Shown: one piece after another, positions 34,942-43,944 of the stretch
Numbering within the stretch: the stretch's first letter is position 1
Layout of the letters: every line of letters starts with the position of its first letter
Assembly: GCA_035524795.1 (NCBI GenBank)
Contig: DATKOF010000012.1
Coordinates: 124,001-188,000, forward strand
Direction: 5' to 3'
From: DATKOF01 sp035524795
GTDB lineage: Bacteria > Pseudomonadota > Gammaproteobacteria > Burkholderiales > SG8-41
DNA: 64,000 nt
The notes under the pieces: model-generated
Seen by the model: only the letters and a program-made list of their open reading frames with translations
Database searches by the model: none
Told to the model about the DNA's origin: nothing
Program-made: the position numbers and the translations under genes

Positions 34942-36260
34942 CGCCGCATCGATGCTTCGATCTCGGCGACCGTTTTCGGCGCCGCCCGGGTCAGCACTTC
35001 GTTGCCGGCAGCGGTAACCAGCACATCGTCCTCGATGCGGATGCCGAGGTTCCAGAACCGCTCGGGCACGTCGTCGGCGGGACGGATGTAGCAGCCGGGT
35101 TCCACCGTCAGCACCATGCCGGGTTCAAGCACGCGCCATTGTCCGTCGCGCTTGTAGTCGCCGGCATCGTGCACGTCGAGCCCGAGCCAGTGGCCGGTGC
35201 GATGCATATAGAAGCGCTTATAGTCGCCGCTCTCGATCACCCGGTCGACACCGCCCGCGCACAGGCCGAAATCGACGAAGCCCTGCGCCAGCACGCGCAC
35301 CGCGGCATCGTGCGGCGCGATCCATGACGCGCCCGGCCTGACCGCGGCGATCGCCGCCGCCTGCGCGTCGAGCACCAGTTGATAGAGGTCACGCTGCAGC
35401 GGCGTGAATTTGCCGTCGACCGGGAAAGTGCGCGTCAGGTCGGACGCGTAGCCGTCGAGCTCGCAGCCGGCATCGATCAGCAGCAGTTCGCCGGCCTTCA
35501 GCGGCGCGTCGTTCTGCACGTAGTGCAGCACGCAGGCGTTGGCGCCGCCGGCGACGATCGGCGTGTAGGCCGGCGCCGGCGCGCCGCGGCGGCGGAATTC
35601 GTACAGCAGCTCGGCCTCGATTTCGTATTCGCCGAGGCCGGGCCGGGTCGCGCGCAGCGCGCGCTGGTGCGCGGCCGCCGTGATCTGCGCCGCGCGGCGC
35701 ATGACCGCGATTTCGTGCGCATCCTTGATCAGCCGCATTTCGTCGAGCGGCGCGCGCACGTCGCGCAGTTCGGACGGCGCGGCGACGCCGCTGCGCGCTT
35801 GCGCGCGCAGCGCGTCGAGCCAGCCCAGCACGCGGCGGTCCCACGCTTCGTCGCCGCCGAGATAGCAGTAAAGCCGCGACTGGTCGGCGAGCAGTTGCGG
35901 CAGCAGCGCGTCGAGTGCGCCGATCGGATGGCATTCATCGAAGCCGAAACGGACGCGTGCCTGCTCCGGACCGTAACGGAAGCCGTCCCAGATTTCGCGC
36001 TCGACGTCGCGTTCGCGGCAGAACAGGATGTTTTTGACCGGCTCACCGGCGATCACCACCAGCACTGCTTCCGGTTCGGGAAACCCGGTCAGGTAATGAA
36101 AATAGCTGTCATAGCGGTACGGATAATGCGAATCGCGGCTGCGCGATCGCTCGGGCGCGGTCGGCACGACGGCGACGCCGCACTGCATCGCCTGCGCAAG
36201 GCGCGCGCGCCGCTCGGCATGGGCGGCGGGAATCGTGGTCGTGAGCTCGGGGCCGGACAT
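34938..36260 (-). CDS. pepP: Xaa-Pro aminopeptidase
   Basis: 440 residues, cleaves the N-terminal residue before proline. An N-terminal aminopeptidase-P domain (RRARLAQAMQ, YRYDSYFHYLTGFPEPEAVL) and a C-terminal pita-bread metallopeptidase domain with dinuclear metal ligands: LLIDAGCELDGYASDLTRTF (Asp, Asp), HRTGHWLGLDVHDAG (His), VLTVEPGCYI (Glu), and GIRIEDDVLVT (Glu). Length is as in E. coli PepP. Confidence 0.95.
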   Translation of the reverse strand: MSGPELTTTIPAAHAERRARLAQAMQCGVAVVPTAPERSRSRDSHYPYRYDSYFHYLTGFPEPEAVLVVIAGEPVKNILFCRERDVEREIWDGFRYGPEQARVRFGFDECHPIGALDALLPQLLADQSRLYCYLGGDEAWDRRVLGWLDALRAQARSGVAAPSELRDVRAPLDEMRLIKDAHEIAVMRRAAQITAAAHQRALRATRPGLGEYEIEAELLYEFRRRGAPAPAYTPIVAGGANACVLHYVQNDAPLKAGELLLIDAGCELDGYASDLTRTFPVDGKFTPLQRDLYQLVLDAQAAAIAAVRPGASWIAPHDAAVRVLAQGFVDFGLCAGGVDRVIESGDYKRFYMHRTGHWLGLDVHDAGDYKRDGQWRVLEPGMVLTVEPGCYIRPADDVPERFWNLGIRIEDDVLVTAAGNEVLTRAAPKTVAEIEASMRR

Positions 36261-36292
36261 GGGAGGGAATTATAGTCCCTCGTACGCTCGGC

Positions 36293-36976
36293 TCAGTCCG
36301 CCGACGCGAGCTCGCGATCGAGTGCGGCAAGCCGCTCGGGTGTGCCGATGTCGCGCCAGCGACCGTGAAAATGCTCGCCGCTGACCCGCCCGCGCCCGAT
36401 CTGCCCGACCAGCAGCGGCGCGAGCTTCGCCTTGCTGCCGCGCGCGACCTCGGCGAACATTTCAGCGCGATAGGCGGCGATCCCGCTGAACGTGAGTTTG
36501 TGCCCGGCCAGAACGACGCGCCCGTCGCGCAGCGCGAAGTCGCCGGCCGGATGATGCTGCGGATTGCCGACCAGCACCAGATGCGCGAGAAATTCTCCCG
36601 CGGCGAGGCGCCCGACCGCGCGCGCGAGCTGCGCGTAATCGTAATCGCTGAAGACGTCGGCGTTGACCGCGGCGAACGGCGCGCTCCCGAGCGACGGCAA
36701 CGCATGAGCGATGCCGCCCGCCGTTTCGAGCGCTTGCTGCTCGCGCGAATAGACGATCCGGATGCCGTAGCGGCTGCCGTCGCCAAGCGCGTCTTCGATC
36801 GCCGCTCCCAGATGCGCGTGGTTGATCACGGCCCGCTCGAAACCGGCGGCGGCCAGTTTTTCGAGGTGCCGGACGATCAGCGGCCTGCCGCCGACGGCTA
36901 GCAGCGCCTTGGGAACGCTGTCGGTCAGCGGGCGCATGCGCTCGCCGCGGCCGGCCGCAAGCAGGATGACGTTCAA
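36293..36976 (-). CDS. murU: N-acetylmuramate-1-phosphate uridylyltransferase (MurU)
   Basis: 227 residues from TTG 36976, overlapping the amgK stop (TTGA). Nucleotidyltransferase fold: NVILLAAGRGERMRPLTDSV and PKALLAVGGRPLIVRHLEKL, AVINHAHLGAAIEDALGDG, ETAGGIAHALPSLG, FAAVNADVFSDYD, and a C-terminal RWRDIGTPERLAALD. With AmgK it forms the peptidoglycan recycling shunt that makes UDP-MurNAc without de novo GlcNAc-1-P steps, a route known to reduce fosfomycin sensitivity. The amgK pairing is what separates MurU from other sugar-1-P nucleotidyltransferases. Confidence 0.9.
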   Translation of the reverse strand: MNVILLAAGRGERMRPLTDSVPKALLAVGGRPLIVRHLEKLAAAGFERAVINHAHLGAAIEDALGDGSRYGIRIVYSREQQALETAGGIAHALPSLGSAPFAAVNADVFSDYDYAQLARAVGRLAAGEFLAHLVLVGNPQHHPAGDFALRDGRVVLAGHKLTFSGIAAYRAEMFAEVARGSKAKLAPLLVGQIGRGRVSGEHFHGRWRDIGTPERLAALDRELASAD

Positions 36977-37977
36977 GATTGCCGGCCTTCGCGCGGCCCG
37001 GCGCGGTTCGCGCCGGCGTCGAGCAGCGCCTGCAACGGGCTCAAAGCCGAATAACGCGCAGCGGCGGCGCGCAGGTAATCGACGAAACGCGGGGTGTCTT
37101 CCAGATAGCCGGCCTTGCCGTCGCGGTAATGCAGCCGCGCAAATATGCCCAGTACCTTCAAATGACGCTGCGCAGCCATCCATTCGCAATCGCGATAAAA
37201 CGCGCCGAAGTCGTGTGCAACCGGCAAGCCGGCGCGTTTGGCCCGCTCCCAGTAGCGCGCAGTCCAGTCAATCACGCGCGCTTCGTCCCAGCTGATGAAC
37301 GCGTCGCGGAACAGCGATGCGATGTCATAGGTAATCGGCCCAAACACCGCGTCCTGGAAATCGAGCACCCCCGGATTCGGCTCGCATACCATCAGGTTGC
37401 GCGGCATGTAATCGCGGTGGACATAGACGCACGGCTGCGCGAGATTGCTGGCGACGATCCGCGTGAACAGCGCGTCAAGCGCCTGCCGCTGCGCGCGGTC
37501 CAGCTGCATGCCGCAATGGCTCTGCAGATACCATTGCGGAAACAGTTCGAGTTCGCGCCGCAGCAGCGCCTCGTCGTACGGCGGCAACACGCCGGGTCTG
37601 CTCGCCAGCTGCCAGCGCACCAGCGCGTCCATGGCGTCGAGGAACAGGGCGTCGGCATTGTCCTCGTTGAGCGCGTGCAGATAACTGACGGTGCCGAGGT
37701 CGGAAAGCAGCAGGAAGCCGCGCTCCAGATCCTGCGCGATCACGCGCGGCACGTGCACGCCGGCGTCGGCCATCAGCGCCGCGACGCGCACGAACGGGCG
37801 ACAGTCCTCATGCTCCGGCGGCGCGTCCATCACGATGAATGAGATGTCGGCGACGCGCGCCCGGAAATAGCGCCGGAAACTTGCGTCCTGCGATGCCGGC
37901 TCGAATGTCGACGGCGCAGCGCCCAATTGCGTTTCAACCCATTGCCGAAGCTGCTGCCGACGGGGTTCTTCGCGCAT
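36973..37977 (-). CDS. amgK: Anomeric MurNAc/GlcNAc kinase AmgK (aminoglycoside-phosphotransferase fold)
   Basis: 334 residues from ATG 37977. APH/choline kinase-type motifs: SFRRYFRARV early, FLLLSDLGTVSYLHAL, catalytic YVHRDYMPRNLMV, metal LDFQDAVFGPITYDIASLFR, and the C-terminal QRHLKVLGIFARLHYRDGK. It phosphorylates MurNAc at C1 for MurU. An ATG at 38010 right behind GGAGG (two-base spacing, too tight) would add 11 residues. It is divergent from lptD with a gap of only 54 bases, so the two share a promoter region. Confidence 0.92.
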   Translation of the reverse strand: MREEPRRQQLRQWVETQLGAAPSTFEPASQDASFRRYFRARVADISFIVMDAPPEHEDCRPFVRVAALMADAGVHVPRVIAQDLERGFLLLSDLGTVSYLHALNEDNADALFLDAMDALVRWQLASRPGVLPPYDEALLRRELELFPQWYLQSHCGMQLDRAQRQALDALFTRIVASNLAQPCVYVHRDYMPRNLMVCEPNPGVLDFQDAVFGPITYDIASLFRDAFISWDEARVIDWTARYWERAKRAGLPVAHDFGAFYRDCEWMAAQRHLKVLGIFARLHYRDGKAGYLEDTPRFVDYLRAAAARYSALSPLQALLDAGANRAGPREGRQS

Positions 37978-38031
37978 TGCCTTATTCGGGAAATTGTGCG
38001 ATTTTATCATTCCCTCCAGTTGATAATGATA

Positions 38032-40338
38032 ATGAAAGCATTCCGCGTCGCGCCGTTTGTTCTGCTGCTGTGGTGCACTTGCGCCGCCGCGGACGATACC
38101 CCGCCAGCGGCCGGTCCGGATGACAATGGCGTGCGCCTCAAGTGGCAGCCGGCGCTGATTCCCTTTGTGCCGTCCGAACGCGACCAGTTGCCGCTGTTTT
38201 TCGAGGCGGACCAGCTTCAGGGGCACCAGGAACAGGAAACCGAAGCGCAGGGCGAGGTGCGGGTCTGGCGGCGCGGCCAGTCCTTCTACGCCGACTGGCT
38301 GCGTTACGACAAACCCGAGGACGAAATCAACGCCCGCGGCAATGTGCGCATCGAGCAGGATGACGATGTACTCAGGGGCAGCAAGCTGCGCTTCAACCTC
38401 GAAACCGAGCATGGGGAACTGGACGACCCCGCATACGAAGTGGTGGTCAAGGCGACACGCGGCCACGGCACCGGCGACAAGCTGCTGCTCGAGGGCGACG
38501 GCAGGTACCGGCTGGTCAGCGGCGACTACACGACCTGCCGCGCCGACGATCCAGCCTGGGTCATCCGCGCCGACGATTTCGAGCTCGACAAGCAGCGTCA
38601 AGTCGGCACCGGGCGCAACGCCAGCATCATATTCATGGGGATGCCGATTTTCTATACGCCGTACCTGAGCTTTTCCCTCGACAAGCAGCGCAAATCGGGA
38701 TTCCTGATGCCGACCGCGGGCAGCAGCGGCAATTCGGGCGTCGAGTTTTCGCTGCCCTATTACTGGAACATCGCGCCGAATTACGACGCGACGCTGACGC
38801 CGCGTTACATGGCAAAACGCGGACTGCAAATGAACACCGAGTTCCGTTACATCGAACCCACCTACTCGGGCGAGTTTCACTACGAAGTGCTGCCCGACGA
38901 CCGCGTCGATCAGGGTCAGAATCGCTACGGCATTTTCCTGACGCACAATCAGAGCTGGGGCAACGGCTGGAACGGCGCCCTGAATATCCAGAAAGTATCC
39001 GACGACACCTATTTCACCGATTTGTCGACCCAGATCACGGCGACCTCGACGACACTGCTGCCGCGCCAGGGCACGCTCAGCCACAGCGGGGCCTGGGGCA
39101 GTAACGGCATCTGGGGCTTCAGCGCGCTGATGCAGCGCTGGCAGACACTGCAACCCGATCCGTTGCAGCCAGTCGCCATCCCGTACGATCGGGCTCCCCA
39201 GATAACCTTCTCCGCCAGCCGGCAGGATTTCGACCTGCTGGACTTCAATCTCGACAGCAATTTCACGGATTTTACGCACCCGACACTGGTCAACGGCCGA
39301 CGCTCGGTTGCCTATCCCAGCATAAGTCTGCCGCTGCAGTCTTCCTTCGCCTACCTGATTCCGAAGATCGGCGTGAATTACACCCACTACGACCTCGACG
39401 CCTCGACGACGACACTGGCCGCCAGCCAGAGCCGCACGGTGCCGATTTTCTCGACCGAGAGCGGCCTGATCTTCGAACGCGAGGCGTCTTTCTACGGTCA
39501 GACCATGACACAGTCTCTGGAACCCAAGCTCTATTATGTTTACATTCCGGCGCGCAACCAGAACACGCTGCCGAATTTCGACAGCGGAATCCAGGATCTG
39601 AATTTCGCCACCCTGTTCACCGAAAATCAGTTCAGCGGATATGACCGCATCAACGACGCCAATCAGATCACCGCCGGCATCACTTCGCGCTTCCTGCAGC
39701 AGGATGGGGTCGAACGGCTGCGCGTCGGGCTCGCGCAGCGCTATTACTTCAGCACCCAGGAAGTCACGCTGCCCGGCGTGCCGGCGCGCGCCAGCAATTC
39801 TTCCGACCTGCTGGCGCTGGTCAGCGGCACGATTGCGCCGCACTGGACCACCGACTTCGGCTGGCAGTACACGACCAATCTGTCGCAAACGCAGCGGTTG
39901 TCGGTCGACACGCGCTACGCGCCGGAACCCGGCAAGGTACTGAATGTGGGCTACCGCTATGTTTCGGCCGCGGAGAGCAGCTTTCTCGGCCTGACCAATA
40001 TCAACGGGCTGCCGGGAGTGGAAAAACAGGTCGATTTTTCGGCGCAATGGCCGATCACCGCGCGCTGGAGCATTCTCGGCCGCTGGAACTATTCGCTCGA
40101 AAACCGCTCTCTCCTCGAAGGTCTGGCCGGTTTCGAATACAACGACGGCTGCTGCTGGGCGTTGCGCGTGGTGGCCCACAGCTTTACGACGTCGACGACC
40201 AGCCAGGTAAATGCAATCTTCATCCAGCTTGAATTGAACGGCGTGTCCCAGTTCGGCTCTAACCCGCTGGAGCTTCTGCGCCGCAGTATCGGCGGATATT
40301 CCCGGCAGACGGCCGCCGACACGTTCGAACAACACTGA
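38032..40338 (+). CDS. lptD: LPS-assembly protein LptD
   Basis: LptD, with LptE, inserts lipopolysaccharide into the outer leaflet. 768 residues from ATG 38032 (ATG 38026 is equally possible), with a signal peptide MKAFRVAPFVLLLWCTCAAA. N-terminal LptA-like beta-jellyroll (FEADQLQGHQEQETEAQGEV, RGNVRIEQDDDVLRGSKLRF), then a large barrel from FMGMPIFYTPYLSFSLDKQR onward. The adjacent pair NDGCCWALRV near the C-terminus and an N-proximal TTCRADD Cys fit the LptD disulfides. surA follows two bases after the stop codon. Confidence 0.96.
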   Translation: MKAFRVAPFVLLLWCTCAAADDTPPAAGPDDNGVRLKWQPALIPFVPSERDQLPLFFEADQLQGHQEQETEAQGEVRVWRRGQSFYADWLRYDKPEDEINARGNVRIEQDDDVLRGSKLRFNLETEHGELDDPAYEVVVKATRGHGTGDKLLLEGDGRYRLVSGDYTTCRADDPAWVIRADDFELDKQRQVGTGRNASIIFMGMPIFYTPYLSFSLDKQRKSGFLMPTAGSSGNSGVEFSLPYYWNIAPNYDATLTPRYMAKRGLQMNTEFRYIEPTYSGEFHYEVLPDDRVDQGQNRYGIFLTHNQSWGNGWNGALNIQKVSDDTYFTDLSTQITATSTTLLPRQGTLSHSGAWGSNGIWGFSALMQRWQTLQPDPLQPVAIPYDRAPQITFSASRQDFDLLDFNLDSNFTDFTHPTLVNGRRSVAYPSISLPLQSSFAYLIPKIGVNYTHYDLDASTTTLAASQSRTVPIFSTESGLIFEREASFYGQTMTQSLEPKLYYVYIPARNQNTLPNFDSGIQDLNFATLFTENQFSGYDRINDANQITAGITSRFLQQDGVERLRVGLAQRYYFSTQEVTLPGVPARASNSSDLLALVSGTIAPHWTTDFGWQYTTNLSQTQRLSVDTRYAPEPGKVLNVGYRYVSAAESSFLGLTNINGLPGVEKQVDFSAQWPITARWSILGRWNYSLENRSLLEGLAGFEYNDGCCWALRVVAHSFTTSTTSQVNAIFIQLELNGVSQFGSNPLELLRRSIGGYSRQTAADTFEQH

Positions 40339-40339
40339 A

Positions 40340-41698
40340 ATGGATTTGTCAGCAATGATCGAAGGGGCGCTGAAACGCGCATTGACGGCCTTTGGCCTGG
40401 GGGCGGCCTTGAGCGTGCCGATGGCCCCCATTGCGGCCGCCCAGCAAGCGGAGGCCGGAAGCGCCGCGCCGCCGGTAACTCTCGATCGCGTGGTGGCGAT
40501 CGTCAATAACGAAGCGATCACGCACCGCGAACTCGACACCGCGGTCAGGAACGTGACGGCGCAGCTGCAGCGGCAAAACACCCCGCTGCCGCCGAGTGAC
40601 GTGCTGGAAAAACAGGTGCTCGAACATCTGATCTTCAACCGGATCGAGCTGCAGGAGGCGAAGGAAACCGGGCTGACGGTGGATGATGCGGCGGTCGAAA
40701 AAGCGATCACGCGCATCGCCGACGGAAACAACATTTCGGTCGCGCAGTTGCAGGAATCGCTGAAGAAAGACGGCATCGAATTCAGCCAGTTTCGCGAACA
40801 GATACGCGATGAAATCACGCTGGCGCGATTGCGCGAGCGCGATGTCGACGACCGGATCGCGATCAGCGACGGCGAAATCGACAACTTCCTGAAAGCCCAG
40901 CGCGAAAAAGGGGACCGCGGCGAAGAATTCAGTCTGTCGCACATCCTGATCCGGATTTCGGAGCAGGCGCCGCCGGAGCAGGTCGAACAGCGCAGCGCGC
41001 GCGCGGAGGAAGCGCTCAAGCAGATCAAGGCCGGCGCCGATTTCCGTCAGGTGGCGGCAAGCTTTTCCGACGCGCCCGATGCGACGCAGGGCGGCGTGCT
41101 CGGCTGGCGCAGTTCCGACCAGATGCCGGCGCTGTTCGCCGAAGCGGTTGCGCCGCTGCATCCGGGGGAAGTGACCGCGATCCTGCGCAGCCCGAACGGG
41201 TTCCACATCCTGCGCGTCGATGACCGGCGCGGACAAAATACGCCCGTCATCGTGCAGCAAACCCACGCCCGCCATATCCTGATCAAGACCAACGAAATCG
41301 TGTCGGAAGACGAGGCCAAAGATCGCCTGCTCAAAATCCGGGAGCGTCTCGACCACGGCGCGGACTTCGCCGAGCTGGCGCGGCTGCAGTCGGAAGACGT
41401 CGGCAGCGCCACGCGCGGCGGCGATCTCGGCTGGCTGTCCCCCGGCGACACGGTACCCGAATTCGAAAAGGCGATGGAAACGCTGAAGCCGGGCGAAATC
41501 AGCGCACCGGTGCGGACCCAGTTTGGCTGGCACCTGATCCAGGTGCTCGAACGCCGCGACGCCGACATGACCAAGGAGCAGCAGCGGCTGCGCGCGCGTA
41601 CTGCGCTGCGCGCCCAGAAAGCCGACGAAGCGTACCAGAATTGGGCGCGCGAACTGCGCGACAAGGCGTACGTTGAGTACCATCTGGAAGACAAATAG
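40340..41698 (+). CDS. surA: Periplasmic chaperone/peptidyl-prolyl isomerase SurA
   Basis: 452 residues. Signal peptide to about residue 34 (MAPIAAA). SurA N-domain (LDRVVAIVNNEAITHRELDT, LEHLIFNRIELQEAKETGL), two parvulin domains (FSLSHILIRISE and FRQVAASFSDAPDATQGGVL; THARHILIKTNEI and FAELARLQSEDVGSATRGGD), and a C-terminal helix. It escorts outer-membrane proteins, LptD among them, to the BAM complex. An internal ATG (MIEGALK) could be the start. Confidence 0.95.
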   Translation: MDLSAMIEGALKRALTAFGLGAALSVPMAPIAAAQQAEAGSAAPPVTLDRVVAIVNNEAITHRELDTAVRNVTAQLQRQNTPLPPSDVLEKQVLEHLIFNRIELQEAKETGLTVDDAAVEKAITRIADGNNISVAQLQESLKKDGIEFSQFREQIRDEITLARLRERDVDDRIAISDGEIDNFLKAQREKGDRGEEFSLSHILIRISEQAPPEQVEQRSARAEEALKQIKAGADFRQVAASFSDAPDATQGGVLGWRSSDQMPALFAEAVAPLHPGEVTAILRSPNGFHILRVDDRRGQNTPVIVQQTHARHILIKTNEIVSEDEAKDRLLKIRERLDHGADFAELARLQSEDVGSATRGGDLGWLSPGDTVPEFEKAMETLKPGEISAPVRTQFGWHLIQVLERRDADMTKEQQRLRARTALRAQKADEAYQNWARELRDKAYVEYHLEDK

Positions 41699-41755
41699 CG
41701 GGATTCCGGCTTCCGGATTGCCGCGGAAGCCCGGCACCTTCATGGTACTCATTCC

Positions 41756-42817
41756 ATGTCCGCCGACACTGTCTGCTCCTCCCCGCTTCCGCTGATCGCC
41801 GTCACTACGGGCGAGCCGGCGGGCATCGGCCCGGACCTGTGCGTGCTGCTCGCGCAACGCGCGGTGGCGGCGCGCCTGATCGTCGTCGGCGACCCGGAAC
41901 TGCTTGCGCAGCGCGCGCGTTTGCTCGGCCTGCCCTGGCGCGGCGTCGCGTTATCCGCGGTGATGCCGGAAATTCCCCGCGCGGCGGGTGCCATAGCGGT
42001 ACTGCCGGTGCCCGTCGCAGCGCCGGTAGTTCCGGGCAAACTCGATCCGGCGAATGCGCGCCATGTGCTGCGCACGCTCGACGCCGCGGTTGAAGGCTGC
42101 ATGGAGGGGCGCTTCGATGCGATGGTGACGCTGCCGGCGCATAAAGGCATTCTCAACGACGCGGGCATCGCCTTCACGGGACACACCGAATACCTGGCGG
42201 CGCGCACCGGCGCGCCGCATGTCGTGATGATGCTGGTCGACGACGGCCTGCGCGTCGCTCTCGCGACCACGCATCTCGCGGTCAGGGACATCGCGCGCCA
42301 CATCACGCGGGACGATCTGGAACAGACGCTGCGCGTGCTGCACCACGACCTCGGAATCCGTTTCGGCATCGCGACGCCGCGCATCGCGGTCGCCGGACTC
42401 AATCCACACGCCGGCGAAGGCGGGCACCTCGGCCGCGAGGAAATCGAAATCATCGCGCCGCTGATCGCGCGGCTGCGCGATGAGGGCTGGCGGATCAGCG
42501 GCCCGCTGCCGGCCGACACCCTGTTCCAGCGCGAGCGGCTGGCCGGATTCGACTGCGCGCTCGCGATGTACCACGACCAGGGCCTGCCGGTGTTCAAGCA
42601 CGCGAGTTTCGGCCGCGGCGTCAACGTCACGCTCGGCCTGCCGATCATACGCACCTCGGTCGATCACGGCACCGCGCTGGAACTCGCCGCCACCGGCAAG
42701 GCGGAGCCGGGCAGCCTTTATGCCGCAGTCGATCTGGCCGTCACGCTCGCCCGGCGGGCACGGGACAGTGATGCATCAGCCGCGCAAACGGTTCGGCCAG
42801 AATTTTCTGGTCGATGA
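41756..42817 (+). CDS. pdxA: 4-hydroxythreonine-4-phosphate dehydrogenase
   Basis: PdxA oxidises 4-phosphohydroxythreonine in the DXP-dependent pyridoxal phosphate pathway. 353 residues. Seen: AVTTGEPAGIGPDLCV, MVTLPAHKGILNDAGIAFTG with HTEYLAARTGAP, MMLVDDGLRVALATTHLAVRD, metal ligands in GLNPHAGEGGHLGREE and AMYHDQGLPVFKH, and NVTLGLPIIRTSVDHGTALE. Its 3' end overlaps rsmA by 47 bases, so the last 15 residues are translated from DNA that also encodes the RsmA N-terminus. Confidence 0.96.
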   Translation: MSADTVCSSPLPLIAVTTGEPAGIGPDLCVLLAQRAVAARLIVVGDPELLAQRARLLGLPWRGVALSAVMPEIPRAAGAIAVLPVPVAAPVVPGKLDPANARHVLRTLDAAVEGCMEGRFDAMVTLPAHKGILNDAGIAFTGHTEYLAARTGAPHVVMMLVDDGLRVALATTHLAVRDIARHITRDDLEQTLRVLHHDLGIRFGIATPRIAVAGLNPHAGEGGHLGREEIEIIAPLIARLRDEGWRISGPLPADTLFQRERLAGFDCALAMYHDQGLPVFKHASFGRGVNVTLGLPIIRTSVDHGTALELAATGKAEPGSLYAAVDLAVTLARRARDSDASAAQTVRPEFSGR

Positions 42818-43538
42818 TTCGGTAGTCGCGGCGATCATCGCCGCGCTGCATCCTCAGCGCGGCGACCTGATCGTCGAAATCGGCCCGGGGCTGGGCGCGC
42901 TGACCGGACCGTTGCTGGCCCTGGTCGATGAGCTGCATGCGGTCGAAATCGACCGCGACCTCGCCGCCAGCCTGCAGCGCCGCTATCCGCGATTGGCGCT
43001 GCATAACTGCGACGCGCTGAAATTCGACTTCGCCCGGTTCGGACGGAAGTCGAGGATCGTCGGCAACCTGCCCTATAACATTTCGACCCCGTTGCTGTTC
43101 CACCTGGAAAGCTGCGCCGCGTCGATATGCGACATTCATGTGATGCTGCAGAAAGAAGTGGTCGACCGTATCGCCGCCACGCCGGCGGACAGCGATTACA
43201 GCCGCCTGTCGGTGATGCTGCAATACCGGTTCGCAGTGGAAAAACTGTTCGATGTCGGGCCGGAAGCGTTCGATCCGCGGCCACGGGTCGAATCCGCCGT
43301 AGTGCGCCTGATACCGCGGCATCCTTTGCCATGGCCGGCGCGCGATGAAGCGCTGTTCGCGCAGGTCGTCGGCGCGACGTTCGCACAACGACGCAAGACG
43401 CTGCGTAATTCCCTTCGCGCCTATCTTGCGCCGGCGGATTTCGCAATGCTCGGCCTCGACCCCCAGGGGCGGGCGCAGGAACTGGGCGTCGCGCAGTTTG
43501 TCGCGATCGCCGATTTCGTCGCCACACGCGCCGGCTGA
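42771..43538 (+). CDS. rsmA: 16S rRNA dimethyladenosine transferase (KsgA/RsmA)
   Basis: Dimethylates the two adjacent adenines near the 3' end of 16S rRNA. 255 residues from ATG 42771: MHQPRKRFGQNFLVDDSVVA, SAM motif I VEIGPGLGALTGPLL, acidic motif VEIDRDLAA, catalytic VGNLPYNISTPLLF, MLQKEVVDRI, and FDPRPRVESAVVRL. The surA-pdxA-rsmA order matches many proteobacteria. Its stop codon lies inside a terminator palindrome. Confidence 0.97.
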   Translation: MHQPRKRFGQNFLVDDSVVAAIIAALHPQRGDLIVEIGPGLGALTGPLLALVDELHAVEIDRDLAASLQRRYPRLALHNCDALKFDFARFGRKSRIVGNLPYNISTPLLFHLESCAASICDIHVMLQKEVVDRIAATPADSDYSRLSVMLQYRFAVEKLFDVGPEAFDPRPRVESAVVRLIPRHPLPWPARDEALFAQVVGATFAQRRKTLRNSLRAYLAPADFAMLGLDPQGRAQELGVAQFVAIADFVATRAG

Positions 43539-43553
43539 TCAGCCGGCTTTTTT
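43530..43553 (+). terminator. Terminator built into the rsmA stop / gloA 3' end
   Basis: A perfect 18-base palindrome (43530-43547) then TTTTTT. The rsmA TGA (43536-43538) and the gloA stop (43541-43539 on the other strand) both lie in it. The T run makes it effective for rsmA only. Confidence 0.85.
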
Positions 43554-43928
43554 CTGGATGAATTCGATCCTGTAGCCGTCGGGGTCCTCGACGAACGCAA
43601 TCACGGTGGTGCCGTGTTTCATCGGGCCCGCTTCGCGCGCGACTTTGCCGCCGCGCTGCCTGACTTCCTCGCACGCCTGACGCGCGTCGTCAACTTCAAT
43701 CGCGATATGTCCGTAGCCGCTGCCGACCTGGTACGAGTTGGTGTCCCAGTTGTGCGTCAGTTCGATCACCGCGGTCTGCGCCTCATCGCCGTAGCCGACG
43801 AACGCCAGCGTAAAACGCCCCTCCGGGTAATCCTGCCGCCGCAACACCTTCATGCCGAGCACCTCGGTATAAAAAGCCAGCGATCGCTCAAGATTTCCGA
43901 CCCGCAGCATGGTGTGCAGAATCCGCAT
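43539..43928 (-). CDS. gloA: Lactoylglutathione lyase (glyoxalase I)
   Basis: Converts the methylglyoxal-glutathione hemithioacetal to S-lactoylglutathione. 129 residues from ATG 43928 (MRILHTMLRVGNLERSLAFY); ATG 43934 adds two residues. Metal ligands His5, Glu in TAVIELTHNWD, His in GYGHIAIEVDD, and Glu in DPDGYRIEFIQ are all present, in the short bacterial (Ni-type) length. The C-terminal KKAG is encoded by the rsmA terminator. Confidence 0.95.
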   Translation of the reverse strand: MRILHTMLRVGNLERSLAFYTEVLGMKVLRRQDYPEGRFTLAFVGYGDEAQTAVIELTHNWDTNSYQVGSGYGHIAIEVDDARQACEEVRQRGGKVAREAGPMKHGTTVIAFVEDPDGYRIEFIQKKAG

Positions 43929-43944
43929 GACCATTAGTATGCGA

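Noticed and set aside
36973..41028. A 1,351-codon minus-strand frame joining the lptD/surA antisense to amgK
   Set aside because: Only the final 334 codons match a family (AmgK). The rest is antisense to lptD and surA.
41699..41755. GC-rich hairpin between surA and pdxA as a terminator
   Set aside because: The stem has mismatches and no T run; the two genes are likely co-transcribed.
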